Origin: Tamlana carrageenivorans
Lineage (GTDB): Bacteria; Bacteroidota; Bacteroidia; Flavobacteriales; Flavobacteriaceae
Assembly: GCF_002893765.1 (NCBI RefSeq)
Contig: NZ_CP025938.1
Span: 2,623,501 to 2,687,500 of the forward strand
Direction: 5' to 3'
Length of the DNA stretch: 64,000 nucleotides
The notes under the pieces are model-generated. The model saw only the letters and a list, made by a program, of their open reading frames with translations, did no database searches and was not told the origin of the DNA. A program made the position numbers and the translations under genes. Positions 55,496 through 64,000 of this stretch are shown here, piece after piece (position 1 is the stretch's first letter; the number at the start of each line of letters is the position of its first letter).

Positions 55496-57148
55496 TTATT
55501 TTTTTTTAGCCAATTTATACGTTCTGTTTTTTCTACCGCCCAAGGGAAGTAAAATTCCTTCTTCGACCAACACATACAAACATTTTTGTATATCGTTTAA
55601 TTCTACATCTTTAATATGCTTGTGTATGTCTTGTTTAGAACGCTCCCCGTTATATTTTAAATACTCTATAATTAAATGCTTTAATTGCTCCTTGTCAATG
55701 GTTTTTAAAGTAGGCGCTATATTTAATCTAGATTGCGAGAATAAGGTTGGGTTTAATAAATATTCTGTTCCCTTTTTTATCCCCCTAGATGTAAGAATGG
55801 ATTTTTCTAATAGGCTACCCATCCAACTCCTTAAGCGGTCTTCTGTGGTTAACTGTAATTTTAGAGATAATTGTGTTGAAAGTATCTTTTTATCTGAGGC
55901 TACTAAACCTAATACAATATATTCTTTTTGACTTAATTTAAAGTGTTGTGATATATATTCTAAAATTTCAAAAGCTTCTTTATCTACTACACCTGAGTAT
56001 ACCGTAACCGAAGTTTTATTTATTGAACTTTCTATTACTGGTAAAGGTTTAATTTCTCGTACTAGTTTTTCATAAATTAAGTCATATCCAGAACCTTCAC
56101 CTTCCATTAACCCTAAATCATGAAGCGTTTGAATAAGGTGTGGGTTGCGTCTATGCCTTTCGTGTAAAATATTGTTGGCAGTAATACCTAAAGGTAGACC
56201 TCCAGGATTAGTAATAACCATTCTGTTAGGGTAGACTTCTATAAATATATCTCCAGAAATAGTGTAGCGCTTATGAGCAATAGCATTAATAAGTAATTCT
56301 CTAATAACCTCTTTTGGGTAATTCCTTATTTGTTTTCTAAAAAGACCACTTGAAATTTCGGTTGTATAATTTAATTCGACAGCTTCTTTTTCAATTTCAA
56401 TAAGTAATTCTTTCGGGTTATGTAAATGAAAATGCCAATCTTTTTTTCTTATTTTTTCCTCAAAATCATTATATACAATGTACTGCACCGTTAATGGGTA
56501 ACTTAACCTTGCCCTTTGGTTTGCTTTACCCAACCAAATTACACCTAAATTCGTTAAAAATCCTTCTTGATTAATTAATTGATAAAATTCTAATATTTCT
56601 TCGTTAGATTTTTCTTTAATAAAATCTGAAACAAATTTTGAATTCTGTATTTGCTCAACAAAATAAGTAACTTGGTTTATGTCCGCATCCTTTAGCTTTA
56701 CTTTACCAATAGAAACTAACTCCCATTGAAAAGCACTTTTTTCTGCGGCTAGGTTGGTAAGTTCTTCTCCAGAAACAGGTACACAATTATCAGTAACCCT
56801 AACAAAAACCTTACCCGTAGAAGTTGTTGCAATAGTGCGTGTAGAGGGGTGGATTATAAATTTAAAATATTGTCCCCCGTTTTCATGAGTAATAATTTCA
56901 GGGTTTACAATACCAACAGAATCTGTTAAGTCTCTTAACCTCGAGATGGTCTTATTCACCACATCTTGTTCAATTTTTTGGTCAACCGGAGGCTCTAATT
57001 TACCATCTTCTACACCAACAACAATTAAGCCTCCTTGTGCATTTGCAAAAGAAACACAGGTCTCAGACAAGCTTTTAAGGTCAGATTTAGGACCAACTAC
57101 TTTTTTTAAACTTTTAAAATCTATATTGCTGCTTTCAAAAGGGCTCAT
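55496..57148 (-). CDS. AlbA_2/Schlafen-like ATP-binding protein within the type I locus
   Basis: The 550-residue protein starts with an AlbA_2 (Schlafen-type) domain (SLSETCVSFANAQGGLIVVGVED ... GKVFVRVTDN) and continues with a GHKL-type ATPase-like region (EVIRELLINAIAHKRY, NPGGLPLGI, GEGSGYDLI) and winged-helix tails. Such genes are often inserted between hsdM and hsdS. It starts 3 bp after the hsdM stop and is fully open. It may modulate restriction or act in defence by itself; the function is unproven. Confidence 0.7.
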   Translation of the reverse strand: MSPFESSNIDFKSLKKVVGPKSDLKSLSETCVSFANAQGGLIVVGVEDGKLEPPVDQKIEQDVVNKTISRLRDLTDSVGIVNPEIITHENGGQYFKFIIHPSTRTIATTSTGKVFVRVTDNCVPVSGEELTNLAAEKSAFQWELVSIGKVKLKDADINQVTYFVEQIQNSKFVSDFIKEKSNEEILEFYQLINQEGFLTNLGVIWLGKANQRARLSYPLTVQYIVYNDFEEKIRKKDWHFHLHNPKELLIEIEKEAVELNYTTEISSGLFRKQIRNYPKEVIRELLINAIAHKRYTISGDIFIEVYPNRMVITNPGGLPLGITANNILHERHRRNPHLIQTLHDLGLMEGEGSGYDLIYEKLVREIKPLPVIESSINKTSVTVYSGVVDKEAFEILEYISQHFKLSQKEYIVLGLVASDKKILSTQLSLKLQLTTEDRLRSWMGSLLEKSILTSRGIKKGTEYLLNPTLFSQSRLNIAPTLKTIDKEQLKHLIIEYLKYNGERSKQDIHKHIKDVELNDIQKCLYVLVEEGILLPLGGRKNRTYKLAKKK

Positions 57149-58662
57149 AAATTAAATCTTTTTAAAATTATCTAAAATCTGTTGTTGTAATTCATTGCCC
57201 ATATCGAACTGCTCTTGCAATTGAATTTTTAAAGCTTCCATTTTTTCTTCAAAAGGTATACCGTCATCTTCAATAGCTTCGGTACCAACATAAATGCCAG
57301 GTGTCAGTTTGTAGTCTTGTTTTTTAACCTCATCCAGGGTAGCAGCATAGCAGTAGCCGTCTATATTTTTATAGCTAACAGATTGCGCTGTCTCCTTAGA
57401 AGGAACATTGCGCCAAGCATGATAGGTTTCGGCAACTTTGTTAACATCTTCATCGGTAAATACGCGTAGCTTACGGCTTTCCATGGTGCCCATCTTAGAA
57501 GTATCTATAAACAGAATTTCATTGCTACGCTCTCTGTGTATGTCATCTTTACCATCTCTGCTTTTACTTAAAATAAAGATACAGGCTGGAATACCAGTTG
57601 TTAAGAACAACTTGTCTGGGAGGCGCACTATACAATCTACCATGCTGTTGTCTACCATATATTGGCGTACGTTTTTTTCGCCTTTATTGTTCGATGTCAT
57701 GGCACCATTTGCCATAACCACACTAGCAGTTCCTTTGTCGCTTAAATGGCTCCAAAACGTTTGCATCCACATATAATTGGCATTACCATCGGTAGTGAAC
57801 TCTTCTCTAGGACCAAATAATCGTGGGTCATTTTCTGGTAAATCTTCAGGGTGCCACTGGCTTACATTAAATGGCGGATTTACAATAATGAAATCGGCTT
57901 TTAAGTCGGGGAACTTATCTTGCAGTAAAGAGTCTCCTAAACGGACATCGAAAGATAAATCACGTAAAGCAAGATTCATTTTACATAAACGAAGTGTACC
58001 ATCATAGCGCTCCTGTCCGTAGATTGAAATATTCTTTTTGTCTCCATTATGAGCCTTCAGGAATTTTAAGGACTGAACAAACATTCCTCCCGAACCACAG
58101 GCGGCATCAAATATTTTGCCTTCGTAAGGCTCTATCATTTCGACTAACAAGCGTACTATACTCCCTGGAGTAAAGAATTGCCCCGCACCAGAACCCTCGG
58201 CGATGGCAAACTTTCCAATGTAGTATTCGTACACTCTACCCAAAATGTCACTGTCTGGGTTTTCCTTTTCGGAAAGTTTGGGATTAGCCAATAAGTTTAT
58301 TAAACCAGCAACCTGCTTCGCTGTTAGCTGGCTTTTAACAAATATTCTTGGGAGAATCCCTTTTAAGTCTGGCCTGTATGTCGCTAGAGTATCATCTAGT
58401 AAATCGAAGGCATCGTCAACCAGAACTTTAATATTGTCCTGCTCAGCATTATCCTGTAGAAATTGCCATGTTGCTTTTTCAGGAATGATGTAGGTGTTCT
58501 TAGAAAGGTATTCGTCTGAGTCTTCTAAAACATAGCGTTGTTCTTCTGTGTCTTGAGTGTAGTAATCCGATTTAGGATCATTAAGCATCAGAGTTAACGT
58601 GTCACGTCTTAGTTCATAGCGCTCAGAGATATGCTTTAGGAATATAAGTGGTAAAATGAAAT

Positions 58663-59768
58663 GCTGCATTCAAGGTTCTAACGCAACAAACGTTGCTTTT
58701 TTTTGTATGAGTCTAAGCTACAATTTTTAGTTCTTTTATCATAACTTCATTAGGGGTTTTAAATCCAATAATTTTACGAGGTCTATTGTTTAATTTTTCT
58801 TGAATTTCGATGAATGTATTTAAGTCAATTTTGTTAAAATCTGTTCCTTTTGGGAGGTACCTTCTGATGAGTCCGTTAGTGTTTTCATTGGTACCTCTTT
58901 CCCAAGAAGAATAGGGGTGTGCAAAGTAAATTTTCATACCTGTTTTCTTGGTAATTGTTTCGTGTCTTGCCATTTCAATTCCATTATCGTAGGTCATAGA
59001 TTTTTTGAATATGGGATCTAGTTTGTTAAGTTCTTTAGAAAACATTTTAGCAATTTCCTTAGAGTTCCTGGCTTTTAGTTTGATAATTAATGTATATCTA
59101 GATTTGCGTTCTACGATAGTTCCAATAGCCGATTTTTGATCCTTCCCAATCATTAAATCTCCTTCCCAGTGTCCGATTTCATTTCTTAGGTTAATATGCT
59201 CGGGCCTTAGGTCTATACTGACTTGGTTTAATATTTTAGATCCTGTTCTGCGTCTTTTTTTAGAGGGTCTACGTCTTGTTTTTTTGCGTACGAGGAGTTT
59301 AATTAGTTTTTTATTTAAACTAGCTTGAGGCTTTGCATATATGTACCTATAAATTGATTCGTGAGAAATAGACATTATAGGATCATTTGGGAATTCTTCT
59401 TTTAGTCTTCCAGCAATTTGTTCAGGAGTCCATTGTGATAATAAGCCCCTATAGACATAAATTCGAAGTCTAGGGTACTTAGATATTTTATCAATATTTC
59501 TTTTGTTTAGGTAATCATCTTTGGCGCACCAATGAGCTAGTTCTGCTGAGTATTTATCTCTATCTGTTTGCACCCATTTATTAACTTCTCTTGTAACCGT
59601 AGATCGAGCTCTGTTAATGGTTATAGCGATGTATGATTTATTCTTTTTTTCAGTTAAAAGAGTCTCAATCTGTATTCTTTCTTTAAGGGTAAGTCTACCT
59701 GTTTTTTTTCGTACCATAATTACAAATCTATTAATTTAGATTTGTTGCGTTAAGTTCTTGAATACGGA
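58663..59768 (-). mobile_element. IS30 family insertion sequence, copy 2, in hsdM (1106 bp)
   Basis: Same length and ends as copy 1. AAT is duplicated on both sides (58660-58662 and 59769-59771). Confidence 0.92.
58713..59717 (-). CDS. IS30 family transposase
   Basis: The 334-residue protein is identical to the copy at 15459-16463, with intact helix-turn-helix and DDE core. Confidence 0.95.
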   Translation of the reverse strand: MVRKKTGRLTLKERIQIETLLTEKKNKSYIAITINRARSTVTREVNKWVQTDRDKYSAELAHWCAKDDYLNKRNIDKISKYPRLRIYVYRGLLSQWTPEQIAGRLKEEFPNDPIMSISHESIYRYIYAKPQASLNKKLIKLLVRKKTRRRPSKKRRRTGSKILNQVSIDLRPEHINLRNEIGHWEGDLMIGKDQKSAIGTIVERKSRYTLIIKLKARNSKEIAKMFSKELNKLDPIFKKSMTYDNGIEMARHETITKKTGMKIYFAHPYSSWERGTNENTNGLIRRYLPKGTDFNKIDLNTFIEIQEKLNNRPRKIIGFKTPNEVMIKELKIVA

Positions 59769-59982
59769 AATCTTTATACTGGTTTTCAGCAACGGCTCCG
59801 CGTAGTTCATTTGCAGCCTTCCATAATTCCTGTTCGAAATTTATATCGGCTTTCGTTGTTTTTTTAGTCATTTTGAGGTAATGTCTGTTACTTCCCAATA
59901 AGGGGTTATTTTAGTTTTCTGAAAACTTTAGTGGCTTAATCTTAAAGAAACCTTAAAGTTAAAAAAGTAAATGAAAGTAGTA

Positions 59983-60207
59983 CTACAATGAATAGTATTT
60001 CTTAGGATGAATTTTTGAATATGGACTTAATCCCTTAAGTGTTTGTACTATTGAAAACCTATAATTCAAAATACGTTTTAACCATCCATTTAAATCATAG
60101 GAATAACCATAAACCGAAAAAATGACATAAGTCTTCCAAAAATATACTTTTTGGGATATAGAAGTAAAAATTTTAAGGAAGTATGTATTGTTGGTAAAAA
60201 TTAACAT
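59983..60207 (-). CDS. Small protein of unknown function (74 residues)
   Basis: The frame starts 3 bp after the stop codon of a 43-residue ORF, an operon-like junction. The sequence is rich in aromatic and basic residues (VYFWKTYVIFSVYGYSYD, WLKRILNYRF) and has no signal peptide or known motif. Because it lies just upstream of the hsdM promoter region and is short, it may or may not be expressed. Confidence 0.35.
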   Translation of the reverse strand: MLIFTNNTYFLKIFTSISQKVYFWKTYVIFSVYGYSYDLNGWLKRILNYRFSIVQTLKGLSPYSKIHPKKYYSL

Positions 60208-60210
60208 TAA

Positions 60211-60342
60211 TCATTCTTTTTTTGGAGGAGGATCTGGTGGAGACTGATAACGTGGCATACTATTATTACTTTTCGGATTGGGAGTGCTGTTCGGATTGTT
60301 TGTTGGTTTTCCTTGAGGTGTAATATTTGATTGTTTAGCCAT
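60211..60342 (-). CDS. Small Pro/Asn-rich protein (43 residues)
   Basis: An ATG at 60342 opens MAKQSNITPQGKPTNNPN, and the chain ends SPPDPPPKKE. The composition (Pro, Asn, Ser, Lys) is that of a disordered peptide and not of a random AT-rich frame. It lacks a GG leader. The coupled 74-codon frame follows immediately. No family is recognised. Confidence 0.4.
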   Translation of the reverse strand: MAKQSNITPQGKPTNNPNSTPNPKSNNSMPRYQSPPDPPPKKE

Positions 60343-60402
60343 AATTTTAGATGTTAAATACTTGTTCAAAGTATTCGTCTGTATTTTTTTTACATTTTTT
60401 TA

Positions 60403-61788
60403 TATTGTTGTCCGATAAAAAACAGAATTAGCTAAAAAAGCTTTGGTGTTGGCCTTTTTTATTGATCGTACTCTTTATTTTGAAAACAGAACCTCCTTAT
60501 GGGTCAAAAAGGCTTAATTGCCCAATGTTTTTGGTTGTAATCTCTTCCCAATTAGCTTCTGGGTTTTTCAGGAATTTGAACAAATCGATATATGTCATCA
60601 AATGGTATCGTATGACGGACATCATATTGGAATAAGCCCAGTTTCTTTGGGCTTTTCTTTGGATCACAAGCATAATGAGCTGGATTATCAAACTGACCCA
60701 GATTTGTATTTCGATGGCATTTTGATTGTCTCCCAAAAAATACTTTAGCGGAAAGTTCTGTTTAAGCCGCTTGAACATCGTCTCAATCTGCCACCTATTT
60801 TTATAGATGTCGGCTATTTTGTCTGCGTCAAGATCATAATTATTAGTGATGAACTCATAAACTTTTTGGTGCTTTTCGTGCCAAAAAGCGATTCTCCTCA
60901 GGGAAAAAGCATTGCCGTTTTTGTCCGTAAGCCCTATTTTTTCGTCCTTTAGGACAGCATCGTCCACTTTATTGGAGATATCAAACTCTTCAAGGCTTGT
61001 ATAGCGAGCATTGTCCTTTTGCCGAGTCACAAAGTAAACATCTTCCAGTGTCCATTTTTGGTATTGCTCATAATCCACATACCCTTTGTCAAAAACCACA
61101 TAAGAGCCCTTCTTGAGTTCCAGGTCTTTTAAAAAGGTGTGGTCGTGGGTGGCCGCGCTTGAAAACTTAATCAGACAAGGAACGTCTTCCATGGCGTTTA
61201 TCATAGTATGCATCTTGATACCTCCTTTCTTTTTGCCGTTGAGCGGGTTCCTTCCTACACCTTTAAGAATGTCGCTAAATAGGGGTATGGTCGAGGAATC
61301 AACGATTTTAAGGTTCTTCACTGCAGGTTCTAAGGGTCTGCTGTCCGATAAAAAGCGATGGTAACGTTTGTAGAGTAAATGATAAATATCGGCAAATACT
61401 TCAGAGCTTCTTCTCCTGTTAGCATCTGACAAGGTACTGCGTTTTGGAAAGTCCGTGAGTCCTAGATGGTTGATCTTTCCCTCGCAGGCAAGCATAATAC
61501 TGGAAACCTCACGAAGTGAGCTACAGCCACTGATCACGGTAAATACCATAGTGGCCAAATGCTCATAGGTGGTAAACTTTTTGGTATAGCGATCGCTGTT
61601 GTGCTTTTTGGCTGTCCGATGAACATCTTTGGGCAAAATGAAATTTAATACCTGTTTGATTATGGGGTGTCCGCTAAAGTTTTTACTTTTATTCATATCT
61701 TGGATGTGTGATAACTTCAAGATACAAAATAAGCGGGAAATCCTATCTTGGAAATCCCGCTTTTTAAATCTTTTATCGGACACTAATG
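60403..61788 (-). mobile_element. IS4-type insertion sequence, copy B (1386 bp), no target duplication
   Basis: It has the same ends and length as copy A. The flanks TTTTTTTA (left) and ATCCTAAAT (right) do not match, unlike the 9-bp duplication of copy A. A rearrangement through the element is therefore likely. Confidence 0.85.
60497..61696 (-). CDS. IS4 family transposase (DUF4372 N-terminus), copy B
   Basis: The 399-residue protein from ATG 61696 is nearly identical to copy A (VFTVISGC instead of VFTMISGC, FDISNK instead of FDIPNK). The open frame further upstream to 61843 reads through the IS end into flanking DNA and is not considered part of the gene. Confidence 0.93.
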   Translation of the reverse strand: MNKSKNFSGHPIIKQVLNFILPKDVHRTAKKHNSDRYTKKFTTYEHLATMVFTVISGCSSLREVSSIMLACEGKINHLGLTDFPKRSTLSDANRRRSSEVFADIYHLLYKRYHRFLSDSRPLEPAVKNLKIVDSSTIPLFSDILKGVGRNPLNGKKKGGIKMHTMINAMEDVPCLIKFSSAATHDHTFLKDLELKKGSYVVFDKGYVDYEQYQKWTLEDVYFVTRQKDNARYTSLEEFDISNKVDDAVLKDEKIGLTDKNGNAFSLRRIAFWHEKHQKVYEFITNNYDLDADKIADIYKNRWQIETMFKRLKQNFPLKYFLGDNQNAIEIQIWVSLIIQLIMLVIQRKAQRNWAYSNMMSVIRYHLMTYIDLFKFLKNPEANWEEITTKNIGQLSLFDP

Positions 61789-62004
61789 ATCCTAAATGAA
61801 CAAACAAATGATTGTGATTTAGATTTAGAATTGACAGGAACATGGGATGAGGACGAAATGGATGGAAATTATCTTCTAAAATTCGATGACGATGCCGATG
61901 ATGATATTTTGATGCACCTTGGCATTGTGACTTTATCTTATAGATATTTTGTAGAAGAGTCTACAGGACTTAAAGCTTATAAATACTATTTGGAAAAACA
62001 ATAA
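61789..62004 (+). pseudogene. Acidic C-terminal gene fragment cut by the IS4-type element
   Basis: The frame starts with an ATG inside the IS end (61786) and continues ILNEQTNDCDLDLEL, DEDEMDGNYLL, KFDDDADDD to YYLEKQ and a stop. The chain is very acidic. The absence of a target duplication on copy B and the lack of a native start suggest a truncated 3' part of a longer gene. A self-standing 72-residue product is possible. Confidence 0.45.
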
Positions 62005-62025
62005 TAGTAAAAAAGTAGATAAACT

Positions 62026-62060
62026 AAAATGCAGACTTTATGTTTAAAGTTTTGCATTTT
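62026..62060 (+). terminator. Terminator-like hairpin after the acidic fragment
   Basis: AAAATGCAGACTTTA pairs with TTAAAGTTTTGCATTTT with one small bulge, 21 bp behind the stop codon at 62004, with a short T-rich tail. Confidence 0.6.
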
Positions 62061-62087
62061 AGTAATTCAAAACATGAAACCCCAACA

Positions 62088-64000
62088 ATGAAGCAATTTA
62101 CAGGTAAAATAAGCAAAAGTGGTTATATCATCTTATTATGGATGCTATGCCACTTCCAGCTTCATGCTCAGGTTTTTCCTGTTCAGGTTAACCCGCAAAT
62201 GATTCCGCCCTATAGTCTTAAATTATCAGAATACGGCACGGCACAATCAGAGCGCGTAATTGTTAATATGTTATTAACCGATGTGGCAGATTCCAACCGT
62301 AGGGTCACTTTAAAAATCTATATCGAAAATAATGCGGGACTTTCTATTCAAAGTACAGAAGTTGTTATAGGCGCTCATCCCATTATTCTAGATGGAGGTA
62401 TGCCGCTACGGCTTACCAATTTAGACCTGCAACCTTATTTTTCATTACAAAATCTAAGTGGCATTGCCCCACAACAATACAATAAAACTTTACCAGAAGG
62501 CTTATATCGTTTTTGTTTTGAAGTCTTCGATGAACGCTCTGGGCAACCCTTATCCCGAAAAAGTTGCGCAACAGCTTATTTGGTACTCAATGCTCCTCCT
62601 TTTTTAAACCTACCCAATCGTGGGGAACAAATTCCACAACGAGACCCCCAAAACATCGTGTTTCAGTGGACACCTAGACATTTAAATGCCACCAACGTAC
62701 AGTACGAATTTACATTAGCCGAAATTTGGGATACTGGCATGGATCCTCAAGCTGCATTTTTAGCCAGTAGGCCTCTGTATCAAACCACGACATATGCCAA
62801 TACCTTGCTTTATGGGCCTGCAGAAACCGCCTTGTTGCCAGACAAAAATTATGGCTGGCGAGTACGCGCCATCGTAACAGATGGCATTAGCGAAACCGCC
62901 GTATTTAAAAACGATGGCTATAGCGAGATTTATTACTTTACCTACACTGGCGCCTGCGATGCTCCAAGCTTTTTACTAGCAGAAGCGCAAAACCCAACTA
63001 CCCAAAAAATATTATGGCAGGGTGCCGAGCATCAACAATATAAAGTACAATACCGTAAAAAGAACTACACCTCACCCTCAGGGGGAGGTTGGGAGGGGGC
63101 TGTTTGGTTTGAGAATAACGCATACAGTGAACAAACCTCTATTTACAATTTAGAACCTGGTACCACCTACGAGTATCGAGTTGGAGGTATGTGTAAAGAA
63201 AACACAGGTTTTACCTATTCGCAAGTTAACGAGTTTACCACCATGATAGCCGCTAGCGATACCCCAAGCTATACCTGTGGTATTACGCCAGAAATAGTTA
63301 TTACCAATAAAAAACCTTTAGAAGCCCTTGTTATTAATGATGTTTTTACTGCAGGCGATTTTCCAGTAACGGTAAAGGAAGTATCCTTTGGAAACGTAGA
63401 ATCCTCCCCTTCTGGGGGAGGTGCCGCAGGCGGAGGGGGCTTCTTCTCAGGCTGGGGTTATATAACCGTACCCTATCTAGAAAACACCAAGATTAAAGTA
63501 AATTTTAACCGCATAAAAATTAATAGTGATTACCAACTCACAGAAGGTGTGGTTTTTACAGATTACGATAAAAATTGGGGTGGCGTTAATGATGTTGGTG
63601 ATGAGGTGGCCGTACTGGGAAGTCTTACAGATGTAGTCAAGCAAGCCTTAACTCTCGATATAGATTCTGATACGATGAAAAATATCAATAAGCTTACAGA
63701 TGTCATTATAAATTTAGTAAAAGAAGGAAATTTACCTAAACAATTAGCGACTAAAATTGAAGTAGCTTCAAATCAACTTGAAGAGATGAAGCAAAGTTAT
63801 GACGTAGCGAAAGAGGAGTATGATAAAGCCAAAACATATGATGAAAAAGAAGCTGCGGAAGAAAAGATGGAGAACGCCAGTGCCTCTTTTAAAGATGCAC
63901 AAAGGAATTTAAATATTGCTAATGAAGAAGTTGAAAAACTCAAGAAAGAAGTAAGGGGGATAATTAAAAAGGCAATAAAAGAATTATATCGGGAAGGAAA
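62088..64000 (+). CDS. Large secreted FN3-like surface protein (TANFOR-type), runs off the window
   Basis: The frame is open from ATG 62088 to the end, 637 codons. After a signal peptide ending LHAQ comes a region resembling TANFOR/FN3-type Bacteroidota surface proteins (NPQMIPPYSLKLSEYG, VVIGAHPIILDGG, LPEGLYRFCFEVFDE, FQWTPRH), then FN3-like modules (YKVQYRKKN, LEPGTTYEYRVGG) and a charged helical segment (EEYDKAKTYDEKEAAEEKM) that is probably a coiled coil. Two palindromic repeats lie in frame. The C-terminus is not in the window, so export route and any enzymatic tail are unknown. Confidence 0.65.
   Translation, partial: MKQFTGKISKSGYIILLWMLCHFQLHAQVFPVQVNPQMIPPYSLKLSEYGTAQSERVIVNMLLTDVADSNRRVTLKIYIENNAGLSIQSTEVVIGAHPIILDGGMPLRLTNLDLQPYFSLQNLSGIAPQQYNKTLPEGLYRFCFEVFDERSGQPLSRKSCATAYLVLNAPPFLNLPNRGEQIPQRDPQNIVFQWTPRHLNATNVQYEFTLAEIWDTGMDPQAAFLASRPLYQTTTYANTLLYGPAETALLPDKNYGWRVRAIVTDGISETAVFKNDGYSEIYYFTYTGACDAPSFLLAEAQNPTTQKILWQGAEHQQYKVQYRKKNYTSPSGGGWEGAVWFENNAYSEQTSIYNLEPGTTYEYRVGGMCKENTGFTYSQVNEFTTMIAASDTPSYTCGITPEIVITNKKPLEALVINDVFTAGDFPVTVKEVSFGNVESSPSGGGAAGGGGFFSGWGYITVPYLENTKIKVNFNRIKINSDYQLTEGVVFTDYDKNWGGVNDVGDEVAVLGSLTDVVKQALTLDIDSDTMKNINKLTDVIINLVKEGNLPKQLATKIEVASNQLEEMKQSYDVAKEEYDKAKTYDEKEAAEEKMENASASFKDAQRNLNIANEEVEKLKKEVRGIIKKAIKELYREG
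63071..63100. repeat. GC-rich palindromic repeat inside the FN3 protein gene, copy 1
   Basis: CTCACCCTCAGGGGGAGGTT continues with GGGAGGGGGC, a hairpin-forming G-rich word common between flavobacterial genes. Here it is read in frame as SPSGGGWEGA in a loop of an FN3-like module. Confidence 0.6.
63402..63440. repeat. GC-rich palindromic repeat inside the FN3 protein gene, copy 2
   Basis: CCTCCCCTTCTGGGGGAGG, then GTGCCGCAGGCGGAGGGGGC, is a second member of the same repeat type, read in frame as SPSGGGAAGGGG. It is 331 bp after copy 1. Confidence 0.6.

Larger units (their letters stand above)
57152..59871 (-). pseudogene. hsdM: Type I methyltransferase subunit HsdM, disrupted by IS30
   Basis: The large part (58662-57152) has the SAM motif FDAACGSGGMFVQS and the catalytic NPPF. 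Upstream of the IS30 element, 59871-59772 encodes the start MTKKTTKADINFEQELW to ENQYKD. Joining with one AAT gives YKDFILPLIFLKH in frame, 536 residues in total. The present downstream frame begins MQHFILPL at an ATG in the IS end and lacks the first 33 or so residues of the helical domain. Confidence 0.92.

Noticed and set aside
38148..61788. Composite transposon bounded by the two IS4-type copies
   Set aside because: Copy A has its own complete 9-bp duplication, so it inserted as a single element; copy B has no matching outer duplication.

Overview
The window comes from a marine-type member of the Flavobacteriaceae (Bacteroidota). The evidence is low GC, genes without Shine-Dalgarno boxes, promoters of the Bacteroidota type (TTTG then TAnnTTTG, clearest in front of tRNA-Arg), a T9SS type A sorting domain, and typical family members (DUF1599, a BT_3928-type DoxX protein, ISAon1-type transposase, long FN3-like surface protein).

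Layout. 1-1.4 kb: start of a CcoI-type copper P-ATPase diverging from an Fnr-type regulator. 1.4-6.3 kb: two exported proteins and a VWA/MoxR pair. 6.5-10.9 kb: a three-gene disaccharide cluster (phosphatase-glycosidase fusion, sucrose-/mannosylfructose-phosphate-synthase-like GT4, fructokinase). 11-15 kb: SlyD-like FKBP, phosphoesterase, truA, ABC exporter. 15.2-18.2 kb: small orphan genes with cassette-like palindromes, hit by IS30 and IS982. 18.2-27.7 kb: core genes (cdaA, folP, DUF1599, DoxX, permease, TlpA-like, tpiA, prmA, clpS) split by an IS4-type element that supplies half of a promoter to prmA. 27.8-31.9 kb: a sulfane-sulfur operon (persulfide dioxygenase-rhodanese, TauE, two YeeE/YedE proteins, Crp/Fnr regulator).

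From tRNA-Arg(ACG) at 32.04 kb the content becomes accessory: ISAon1-type element, tyrosine recombinase, SRAP protein, IS21 and ATPase remnants, IS4, IS256 and IS982 copies. Two gene groups stand out. (a) 40.7-48.0 kb is a small peptide-export cluster. It holds an unlisted 50-residue double-glycine precursor ending in CFFC, a secreted protein of unknown function, a C39 peptidase/ABC exporter, a thioredoxin-reductase-like flavoprotein and a divergent HlyD adaptor. The exporter is broken by an IS256 element whose removal restores the frame exactly. (b) 49.4-59.9 kb is a type I restriction-modification locus in which all three subunits are damaged independently: IS30 in hsdM, IS982 in hsdS, and a TGG-to-TAG type change in hsdR. 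An AlbA_2/Schlafen-like ATPase gene and a HEPN-like gene in the same locus stay open.

Target-site duplications could be read for IS30 (3 bp, both copies), IS982 (7, 8, 7 bp), the 25.2 kb IS4-type element (9 bp), the 38.1 kb IS4-type copy (9 bp), the ISAon1-type element (8 bp) and both IS256 elements (8 and 9 bp). The second IS4-type copy, at 60.4 kb, has none and abuts a gene fragment, so a rearrangement boundary is likely there. The window ends inside a large secreted FN3-like protein that carries two GC-rich palindromic repeats in its reading frame.
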